5,515 nt of DNA from positions 1 to 5,515 of the forward strand of contig JAJXYW010000086.1 in the NCBI GenBank assembly GCA_021780415.1, in the 5' to 3' direction. Positions within the stretch are counted from its first letter, which is position 1. Each line of letters begins with the position of its first letter. The notes beneath the pieces are model-generated. The model made no database searches. It was not told the DNA's origin and saw only the letters and a program-made list of their open reading frames with translations. The stretch comes from Acidobacteriota bacterium. Its GTDB lineage: Bacteria > Acidobacteriota > Terriglobia > Terriglobales > Acidobacteriaceae. The translations under genes were made by a program, and so were the position numbers. This document shows positions 1 to 5,368 of the stretch, piece after piece.

Positions 1-449
1 CCCGCCCGTGTCGGCGACTGCTCCCGCCTCAGCCCCGTAAACCACCACGCAAACCCCTCCAGCGAGCGCATCAGCGGCTCCACCTTGCGGATCGCGCAGC
101 ACTTCGTTGGCTCGACGATATGCAGCAGCCCAAACTCCTTCTCATGCTCCTCAAGCGTCGTCTTCGGCAGCGCGTTCACGAGGTTCAACTCCCACTCCCT
201 CGCCATCTGATCGCGATACGCAATCACCTCCGCAAAGTGATATCCCGTCTCCAGAAAGATCACCGGAACCCGTAGCAGATGCTTGCGCAGCATGTGCAGC
301 ACCACCATGTCCTCGGTCTGGAAGCTGCTCGTCAAGCAGACCCTCGCACCCCCACCCTCCCGCACAGCCCGCCGTACAACCTCCGCAACCAACTCTTCCG
401 CCGAGAGTTTCTCAGCCTGATCCATGCTCACCTCCAGACGTTCACTCAT
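1..449 (-). CDS. cysH: Assimilatory APS reductase (CysH family, [4Fe-4S] type), 3' end missing
   Basis: Reading down from 449, this frame gives 149 residues and then leaves the window, so the C-terminal part is missing. CysH-family enzymes reduce APS or PAPS to sulfite with electrons from thioredoxin. Visible family motifs are SSFQTED (41-47, nucleotide-binding loop), LETGYHF (66-72), PTKCCAIRKVEPL (114-126) and TGLRREQSPTRA (138-149). The Cys117-Cys118 pair is the first half of the CC/CxxC cluster-binding set found in enzymes that use APS; E. coli-type PAPS reductases lack it. The CxxC and the catalytic C-terminal cysteine would lie off the edge. The ATG overlaps the cysN stop codon (ATGA, 446-449), and GGGGAG sits 5 bases upstream. 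A second in-frame ATG at 425 (Met9) has its own GGAGG. It is the third gene of the cysDN operon and consumes the APS those subunits make. The APS rather than PAPS specificity is inferred from the CC pair. Confidence 0.93.
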   Translation of the reverse strand, partial: MSERLEVSMDQAEKLSAEELVAEVVRRAVREGGGARVCLTSSFQTEDMVVLHMLRKHLLRVPVIFLETGYHFAEVIAYRDQMAREWELNLVNALPKTTLEEHEKEFGLLHIVEPTKCCAIRKVEPLMRSLEGFAWWFTGLRREQSPTRA

Positions 450-2107
450 CGCGTCTCCCCTCGGCTGGACGACCCCTCGAACCACGCCGCGGCTTCGGCG
501 TATGACTCAAAGCACGCGCCGCCAGCAGCTTCTCTCACTGCCGCAAGCGTCTCCTCCCGCAGTTCCACACGCGCCGAGATCGCCGTAACATCCGCCAGTT
601 GCAGCGCCCGCACCGCACCTGCCAGCGAGCCCTCGAGAATCAGCGGATCGTCCACAATCACCGCAGCTCGTCCGCGATCCCGCAGCGTCTCGCGCAGCAC
701 CGCCGCCTCACCCGGAAGCCCCCGCAACCACACAAACGCAGCCCCATGTGCCTCTGTCGAATCCTCCTCCAACGCCGCAGCGGCAGACAGAATCATCGCC
801 GCGCCAACCGTCGCATTCGTCACCGCATCGATCAGGATCAGCGCGCCCATCTCACGGTTCTCGGCATACGCGTCAAAGAACAGCGGCAGGTTCGTATCGA
901 ACTCTACCTCCGCAATATCGTTCATCTGCAACTGCGAACTCTCTCGATGTTCCGCCGACTGAATATCCACACGATAGCGAACCCTCCGCACCGTCGCCCG
1001 AACCGTGCGCGTCGTATGCTTGGCCAGATACGTCCGCCCTGCAATCAGTGGCTGCTCGTGCATCCACACCACCATCGCCCGAAACGCCGAACTCACCTGC
1101 GGCGCAATCTGCGTCTCTCCAACCAGCATCTCGCCGCGGCTCAGGTCGATCTCATCCTCCAGCTCCAACGTAACGCCAAGCGGAAAGCTCGCCGCCGCAA
1201 GCTCGCCGTCATACGTCACGATGCGTTTCACCGTCGTAACCCGTCCACTCGGCAGCGCCTTCACCCGCATCCCCGGCCGCACCTCTCCGCGCTCGACGCG
1301 TCCCGCAAATCCCCGAAACTCCCCATCGGGTCGCACCACCAACTGCACCGGAAACCGCAACGGTCCAGCCGCAGCCTCACTGATCGTCAGCGGCACCGTC
1401 TCCAGGTACTCCAGCAGCGTCGGCCCCTGATACCAGTCCATCACCGCGCTGCGCTCCACGACGTTGTCGCCGACCAGCGCGCTCACCGGAATCACCTCAA
1501 CACTCTTCAGCCCAAGCCGTCCCGCAAGCGCCGTAAACTCCGCGCAGATGGCATCGAAGACCTCTGCGCTATAGTCCACCAGGTCCATCTTGTTGACGGC
1601 CGCCACAACGTGCGGAATCCGCAGCAGGCTCGCGATATACGTGTGCCGCCGCGACTGGGGCAGCAACTCGCCTGCCCGTTGAAACGCTCGCGCATCAATC
1701 AGCACAATCGCAACGTCCGCCGTCGAAGCGCCCGTCGCCATATTGCGCGTGTACTGCTCATGCCCCGGCGTATCCGCGATGATGAACTTCCGCTTCGCCG
1801 TAGAGAAATACCGATACGCCACGTCGATGGTAATTCCCTGCTCGCGTTCGGCCTTCAGCCCATCCGTCAGCAATGACAGATCTACCAAGCCACCCGAACG
1901 ATTCACCCGGCTTGCGCGAATCGACGCAAGCTGGTCCTCATACACACTCTTGGTGTCATGCAGCAGCCGCCCAATCAGCGTACTCTTGCCATCATCAACG
2001 CTCCCGGCGGTCGTAAACCGCAGCATCTCCTGTTCGAGATGCGCGTCAAGAAACGCACGAAAACCCTGCTCCCGCGAACTCGCCTCTGTTGAAGTCATCA
2101 CGCTCAT
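446..2107 (-). CDS. cysN: Sulfate adenylyltransferase subunit 1 (GTPase subunit) with degenerate APS-kinase-like C-terminal extension
   Basis: This 553-residue protein is the GTPase of the CysDN ATP sulfurylase, which couples GTP hydrolysis to APS formation from ATP and sulfate in the cytoplasm. The EF-Tu-like G domain shows GSVDDGKST (35-43, G1), GITIDVAYRYF (91-101, switch I), DTPGHEQYTRNM (112-123, G3), NKMD (172-175, G4) and SAL (209-211, G5). Two beta-barrel domains follow, at about 245-335 and 340-440, ending in the usual TNATVGAAMI. E. coli CysN has 475 residues. The extra 113 residues here (441-553) resemble an APS kinase (CysC) that has lost its P-loop: WLRGLPGEAAV replaces the GxxGxGKS segment. 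Five extra residues lie between DAR (138-140) and SRRH (152-155) compared with E. coli. The ATG shares one base with the cysD stop (TAATG), and GGGAGGG lies 9 bases upstream. CysN identity is secure; the kinase-relic reading is an inference. Confidence 0.97.
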   Translation of the reverse strand: MSVMTSTEASSREQGFRAFLDAHLEQEMLRFTTAGSVDDGKSTLIGRLLHDTKSVYEDQLASIRASRVNRSGGLVDLSLLTDGLKAEREQGITIDVAYRYFSTAKRKFIIADTPGHEQYTRNMATGASTADVAIVLIDARAFQRAGELLPQSRRHTYIASLLRIPHVVAAVNKMDLVDYSAEVFDAICAEFTALAGRLGLKSVEVIPVSALVGDNVVERSAVMDWYQGPTLLEYLETVPLTISEAAAGPLRFPVQLVVRPDGEFRGFAGRVERGEVRPGMRVKALPSGRVTTVKRIVTYDGELAAASFPLGVTLELEDEIDLSRGEMLVGETQIAPQVSSAFRAMVVWMHEQPLIAGRTYLAKHTTRTVRATVRRVRYRVDIQSAEHRESSQLQMNDIAEVEFDTNLPLFFDAYAENREMGALILIDAVTNATVGAAMILSAAAALEEDSTEAHGAAFVWLRGLPGEAAVLRETLRDRGRAAVIVDDPLILEGSLAGAVRALQLADVTAISARVELREETLAAVREAAGGACFESYAEAAAWFEGSSSRGETR

Positions 2108-3051
2108 TAGAAATATCCCTCCCGCTTCTTCAACTCCATCGATCCCTCTTCGTCGTGATCGATCGCCCGCCCCTCGCGTTCACTGCGCCGGAAGCTAATC
2201 AGCTCCTCGATAATCTCCGGCAACGTCTCTGCCTCACTCCGAATCGCCCCCGTGCATGGCACGCATCCCAGCGAGCGCATCCGGACCTTCATCAGCTCCG
2301 GCTTCTCCTCCGGCAGCAACCGCATCCCCTCATGCACCAGTGTGATCGCTCCCCCGCGAATCACCGCCAGGCGCTCCGCCGCGTAGTACAGCGGCACAAT
2401 CGGAATCTGCTCCGCATACAGATAGAGCCAGATGTCCAACTCCGTCCAGTTCGACAGCGGAAACACGCGAATGCTCTCCCCCTTGCGCAGCCGCGAGTTA
2501 TAGAGGCTCCAAAGCTCCGGTCGCTGATTCTTCGGGTCCCACTGGCCCGCCGCATCGCGGAAGCTGTACACCCGCTCCTTGGCGCGGCTCTTCTCCTCAT
2601 CCCGCCTCGCACCTCCAAACGCGGCGTCAAAACCGCCCTCCTCCAGCGCATCCAGCAGCGACCGCGTCTTCAATGCTCCGCAGCAATTCTGCGTTCCCAG
2701 CTTCCAGGGGCTCGCCCCATCCGCAATCGCCGCCTCATTGCGATGCACCCTCAAATCCGCGCCAATCTCACGCGCATAGTTGTCGCGAAACGAGATCATC
2801 TCGGGAAACTTATAGCTGGTATCGATGTGCAGCAGCGGAAACGGAATCCTGCCCGGATAAAATGCCTTCTGGGCCAGTCGCAGCATCACGCTGGAGTCCT
2901 TGCCAATCGAATACAGCATCACAGGGCGCGCAAACTCTGCCACCGCCTCCCGCAAAATATAGAGGCTCTCCGCCTCCAGAGCCTGCAGATGGTTCAACCG
3001 CTTTTGGTGAAGTTTGGCGACGCTTTCGCTGGGAGACATGTCAATAACCAA
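2107..3051 (-). CDS. cysD: Sulfate adenylyltransferase subunit 2 (ATP pyrophosphatase subunit)
   Basis: CysD is the catalytic PP-loop subunit of ATP sulfurylase; with CysN it makes APS and pyrophosphate from ATP and sulfate. The protein is 314 residues from the TTG start, against 302 in E. coli. Signature segments are [20 protein letters not shown] (47-66, PP-loop), HIDT (75-78), YKFPEM (80-85), [18 protein letters not shown] (143-160), FPLSNWTE (197-204) and the terminal [11 protein letters not shown]. Unusually, it carries CC at 123-124 and CVPC at 263-266, aligned with the places where APS reductases bind an iron-sulfur cluster; E. coli CysD has neither set. Two starts are possible. TTG at 3051 has GGGAAGG 5 bases upstream, while ATG at 3039 (residue 5) is 17 bases from that site. 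A TAA at 3066-3064 rules out any longer form. It is the first gene of the operon, and its TAA overlaps the cysN ATG. Confidence 0.97.
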   Translation of the reverse strand: MVIDMSPSESVAKLHQKRLNHLQALEAESLYILREAVAEFARPVMLYSIGKDSSVMLRLAQKAFYPGRIPFPLLHIDTSYKFPEMISFRDNYAREIGADLRVHRNEAAIADGASPWKLGTQNCCGALKTRSLLDALEEGGFDAAFGGARRDEEKSRAKERVYSFRDAAGQWDPKNQRPELWSLYNSRLRKGESIRVFPLSNWTELDIWLYLYAEQIPIVPLYYAAERLAVIRGGAITLVHEGMRLLPEEKPELMKVRMRSLGCVPCTGAIRSEAETLPEIIEELISFRRSEREGRAIDHDEEGSMELKKREGYF

Positions 3052-3056
3052 TGCAA

Positions 3057-3063
3057 CCTTCCC
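3057..3063 (-). promoter_or_regulatory. Shine-Dalgarno site of cysD favouring a TTG start
   Basis: GGGAAGG on the minus strand lies 5 bases before TTG (3051-3049) and 17 bases before the ATG at 3039. Spacing therefore favours the rare TTG initiator; the alternative ATG would need a different, weaker ribosome contact. Confidence 0.55.
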
Positions 3064-3104
3064 TTAATGACCCGCACAGGGCCTGCTGGCATGAGATGGA
3101 ATTT

Positions 3105-3168
3105 CCCGTAAACCCAGAGGGGGCTACTATGAATGGATCACAAAGTTTCGATCAATTTTGTTTACGGG
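3105..3168. repeat. Perfect 9-base inverted repeat around the cysDNH promoter candidate
   Basis: CCCGTAAAC at 3105-3113 and GTTTACGGG at 3160-3168 are exact reverse complements, with 46 bases between them. The arms start 55 bases apart, close to five helical turns. One arm lies just downstream of the expected cys start site; the other overlaps the -35 box of the plus-strand candidate. The arrangement suits a pair of operator half-sites, possibly for a sulfur-responsive regulator, but no regulator is identifiable from the window. Confidence 0.45.
3126..3155 (-). promoter_or_regulatory. Candidate sigma70-type promoter for cysDNH
   Basis: On the minus strand TTGATC (3155-3150) is followed after 18 bases by CATAGT (3131-3126). 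Each box matches the sigma70 consensus at four of six positions. Transcription would start near 3119, giving a leader of about 70 bases before cysD. It is the best-placed match seen, but the assignment rests on consensus alone. Confidence 0.35.
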
Positions 3169-3186
3169 GTAAGATCAGGGTATTAC
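3158..3186 (+). promoter_or_regulatory. Candidate sigma70-type promoter for the envelope-protein gene
   Basis: TTGTTT (3158-3163) and TATTAC (3181-3186) are separated by exactly 17 bases. The -10 box matches four of six consensus positions; the -35 box keeps TTG. It would give a leader of about 260 bases. A closer TTGACT at 3374-3379 lacks a convincing -10 partner at the right distance. The -35 box lies 2 bases from the -35 box of the opposite candidate promoter. Confidence 0.35.
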
Positions 3187-3287
3187 GCGCACAGTCAACA
3201 AGTCCCACTTTGCCTTGGACAGCGCGCCATACGTACACTGGTGTTTTGCATTATGTTCAGCATATCCGCATCGCAGCCGCTCATCAA

Positions 3288-3339
3288 GTCCGGACAGCAG
3301 ATTATTTCAGCTTTTCCAGATTTCCCGGCGCCTGTCCGG
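3288..3339. repeat. Inverted repeat with palindromic left arm in the leader
   Basis: CCGGACAG (3290-3297) pairs perfectly with CTGTCCGG (3332-3339) across a 34-base loop. The left arm overlaps the perfect 8-base palindrome GTCCGGAC (3288-3295), and GTCCGG recurs at 3334-3339. It could be an RNA stem-loop in the leader or a DNA operator with two half-sites. Confidence 0.45.
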
Positions 3340-3343
3340 GAGA
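3321..3343 (+). promoter_or_regulatory. Leader hairpin, not a terminator
   Basis: TTTCCCGG (3321-3328) pairs with CCGGGAGA (3336-3343) around a 7-base loop, giving eight pairs with one G-U. No T-run follows, so it is not an intrinsic terminator. It uses the CCGG at 3336-3339 that the longer repeat beginning at 3290 also needs, so the two structures exclude one another. Confidence 0.4.
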
Positions 3344-3439
3344 CAATACACAGGAAACCCGCGCACCACGCGCTTGACTTCAAACACCTTCTGTAGATCT
3401 CTGATGCAAAGCGAACGTCTCAATACGAATGGGATATCT

Positions 3440-3445
3440 GGAGGA
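3440..3445 (+). promoter_or_regulatory. Shine-Dalgarno site that fixes the envelope-protein start
   Basis: GGAGGA ends 9 bases before the ATG at 3455. Upstream in-frame ATGs at 3215 and 3404 lack a comparable site and would bury the signal peptide behind extra residues, so 3455 is chosen. Confidence 0.8.
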
Positions 3446-3454
3446 ATCGCCGCA

Positions 3455-5368
3455 ATGTCACGCTTGAATCACTGGACTCGTCTGGTTTTCGCTCTCCTCG
3501 GCCTCGGTATTGCGACGCTCTGCTCTGCGCAGGCGACCAAAGCCGGCGAGGAACACGTAGACTCGCGCGTCGATATCTACGGCGGCTACGGCTACTTCCA
3601 CCCCTTCAACAGCGGGATCAATGGCTATCAGTACCAGAGCATCAGCAATCCCAACGCCACCGTCAGCATCGCCGTCTACTTCAATCGCTACTTCGGCGTG
3701 CAGGCGGAGGGTGGATACTTCTCCGGCACCAACGAGCACACCCAATACATCCCCTGCTCCGGTGAGAGCTGCAGTCAACTGATCTACACCGCCGAAGGTG
3801 GCCCCATCTTCCGTCTGCCCCTCGGACGCTTCGTCCCCTTCGCCCACCTCCTCGGCGGCGGCGAGCGCACCAACGGCCCCGCCGGCCAGTCCCTCATGTG
3901 GGGCTGGGGAGTCACCGGCGGCGTCGGCGTCGACTACGTCCTGCCCATCTTCAACCACCACCTCGCCATCCGCCCCATCCAGGCCGACTTCCAATACTCG
4001 CAGGTGGTCTACGGTCCTCTCCTGCTTCCATCCGGAACTCAGGGCGGCTTCGGTGAGATCGACAACCTCAAGCTCTCCGGAGGTCTCGTCGCGCGCTTCG
4101 GCAACGTCCAGCCTCCCTACCCCGTCATGCTCGGCTGCGGAGCTCAGCCCTCCAGCGTCTACCCCGGCGAACTCGTCAAGGTCGAAGCCAACACCCTCCA
4201 TCTCAATCCGAAGAAGACCCCCGTCTACACCTGGGCTGCCAACGGCGGCAAGATCACCGCCTCCGGCCCTGAAGCCACTGTCGACACCACCGGCCTCGCT
4301 CCCGGCGACTACGCCGTCACCGGCCACGTGCAGCAGGGTTCGCGCGCCCGCGAGCAAGCCTCCTGCGCCGCCCCCTTCACCGTCAAGGCCTTCGAGCCGC
4401 CCACCCTTACCTGCAGCGCCAATCCCAGCACCGCCGTCTCCGGCACCGACATCGCGATCAGCACCGTCGGCACCAGCCCTCAGAACCGCCCCCTGACCTA
4501 CTCATACTCCGCCACTGCCGGCGTCATCACCAGTTCCGGCCCCACGGCCATCCTCACCACCGCCGGCCTCAGTCCCAGCACCGTCACAGTCACCTGCAAC
4601 GTCGTGGACGATCTCGGCCAAACCGCCAAGGCCACCACCGACGTCATCATCACCGCACCCGTCTTACCGGTCGTACCCCAAACCCAGCAGCTCTGCAGTC
4701 TGAGCTTCACGCGCGACCAGCGCCGCCCCGTGCGCGTCGACAACGAAGCCAAGGGCTGCCTCGACGACATCGCTCTCACCCTCAAGCAGCAGACCGATGA
4801 CCACCTGATCATGGTTGGCACCTCCGACCCCAAGGAGAAGCCTGAGGCGGCTGCCGAGCGTGCCCTCAACGCCCGCCAGTACCTCGTGCAGGAGAAGGGC
4901 ATCGACCCCTCCCGCATCGAACTCCGCGTCGGCGCACCCACCGGCAAGACCGTTACCGACACCCTCGTCCCGCCCGGCGCAACCTTCAATAACCCGGACA
5001 CCCACACCTTCGACGAGAAGACCATCATCCGCCACGGCCAGGCCTACGGCATTCCGCGACTGAAGACCCCTCCCTCGAAGTCGCACGCCAAGGCCAGCCG
5101 GAAGGCAGCCCCCGCCGCCGCCGCTCCAGCTACTCCTGCACCCGCGGCGGCCACCCCTGCAGCGGCACCATCTCCGGCACCCACCCCAACCCCGGCGCCT
5201 CAGGCAGCGCCAGCAACAGTCACCCCACAGGAGGCCACACCACCGGCCCCTGCGCCAACCGCCGCTCCATCTACTCCTGCTCCGGCAACAACCACCCCCT
5301 CCTCGCCCACCACAACCCCAACTCCGGCGCCTCAGGCAGCGCCCTCGACAACTGCATCCGGCCTGTAA
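3455..5368 (+). CDS. Exported outer-membrane beta-barrel protein with two Ig-like repeats, OmpA-like domain and Pro/Ala/Thr-rich tail
   Basis: The 637-residue product starts with a signal peptide (1-27): basic and polar start, hydrophobic LVFALLGLGIATL, and an AQA cleavage site. Residues 38-216 alternate like an 8-stranded outer-membrane barrel, from VDIYGGYGYF to LSGGLVARFG. Two related Ig/PKD-like repeats follow (about 224-312 and 316-402), sharing CxAxPS, a Y-x-W/Y core, ASGP/SSGP and TTGL/TAGL. Residues 414-535 resemble the OmpA C-terminal domain that binds peptidoglycan: NEAKGCLDDIALTL, VGTSD (454-458), the helix AAAERALNARQYL and GIDPSRIEL. Asp458 and Arg474 are candidates for the diaminopimelate contacts, one residue further apart than usual, so binding is uncertain. 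Residues 536-637 are low-complexity Pro/Ala/Thr with a short basic patch (541-550). All eight cysteines of the mature chain fall in per-domain pairs. It probably links the outer membrane to the cell wall or extends from it; the true role is unknown. Codons strongly prefer C in third position. Confidence 0.86.
   Translation: MSRLNHWTRLVFALLGLGIATLCSAQATKAGEEHVDSRVDIYGGYGYFHPFNSGINGYQYQSISNPNATVSIAVYFNRYFGVQAEGGYFSGTNEHTQYIPCSGESCSQLIYTAEGGPIFRLPLGRFVPFAHLLGGGERTNGPAGQSLMWGWGVTGGVGVDYVLPIFNHHLAIRPIQADFQYSQVVYGPLLLPSGTQGGFGEIDNLKLSGGLVARFGNVQPPYPVMLGCGAQPSSVYPGELVKVEANTLHLNPKKTPVYTWAANGGKITASGPEATVDTTGLAPGDYAVTGHVQQGSRAREQASCAAPFTVKAFEPPTLTCSANPSTAVSGTDIAISTVGTSPQNRPLTYSYSATAGVITSSGPTAILTTAGLSPSTVTVTCNVVDDLGQTAKATTDVIITAPVLPVVPQTQQLCSLSFTRDQRRPVRVDNEAKGCLDDIALTLKQQTDDHLIMVGTSDPKEKPEAAAERALNARQYLVQEKGIDPSRIELRVGAPTGKTVTDTLVPPGATFNNPDTHTFDEKTIIRHGQAYGIPRLKTPPSKSHAKASRKAAPAAAAPATPAPAAATPAAAPSPAPTPTPAPQAAPATVTPQEATPPAPAPTAAPSTPAPATTTPSSPTTTPTPAPQAAPSTTASGL
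5120..5343 (+). repeat. Imperfect internal duplication in the low-complexity tail
   Basis: Two blocks recur in the same order. Bases 5120-5139 match 5261-5280 at 19 of 20 positions, and 5183-5211 match 5315-5343 at 28 of 29. The second block encodes TPTPAPQAAP at residues 577-586 and again at 621-630. The offsets are 141 and 132 bases, both multiples of three, so a segment of about 45 codons seems to have been duplicated in frame and later lost or gained three codons. Confidence 0.75.

Larger units (their letters stand above)
3052..3454. other. Divergent intergenic regulatory region
   Basis: These 403 bases separate cysD (minus) from the envelope-protein gene (plus). Composition is visibly richer in A and T than the flanking genes, and open frames crossing it have no recognisable protein character. 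It holds candidate back-to-back promoters (3126-3186), a 9-base inverted repeat around them, a leader with two competing hairpins (3288-3343), and the ribosome binding site of the plus gene (3440-3445). I looked for known sulfur-related riboswitch patterns by eye in the cys leader and recognised none. Confidence 0.75.

Noticed and set aside
599..1876. Long plus-strand open frame (425 codons) inside cysN
   Set aside because: The translation is Arg/His/Gln-rich without domains, while the opposite strand encodes a full set of GTPase motifs.
3321..3343. Intrinsic terminator in the leader
   Set aside because: The hairpin is followed by gacaataca rather than a run of T, so it lacks the second half of a terminator.
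3129..3377. Small open frame of 82 codons with ATG at 3129, preceded by a purine-rich AGAGGGGG
   Set aside because: The product has no recognisable domain, its codon use does not match the neighbours, and it lies over the promoter elements and leader. A chance frame in the intergenic region is more likely.
3374..3405. Promoter based on TTGACT at 3374
   Set aside because: The -35 match is good, but AT-rich -10 candidates lie at 14 or 20 bases, outside the usual spacing. Kept only as a weaker alternative to the 3158-3186 pair.
3215..3454. N-terminal extension of the envelope protein from upstream in-frame ATGs at 3215 or 3404
   Set aside because: It would put up to 80 residues before a typical signal peptide. 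The strong GGAGGA site is correctly spaced only for the ATG at 3455.
3509..3529. Lipoprotein signal at Cys23 of the envelope protein
   Set aside because: The residues before the cysteine are A-T-L, with Leu rather than Gly/Ala/Ser at -1. An AQA site directly after fits ordinary signal peptidase I, and a barrel follows.
3458..4357. Long minus-strand open frame (299 codons) opposite the envelope gene
   Set aside because: Its Val/Ala/Gly/Asp/Glu-rich composition is the mirror of C-ending codons on the other strand. The plus frame has a signal peptide, barrel and domain logic that the minus frame lacks.
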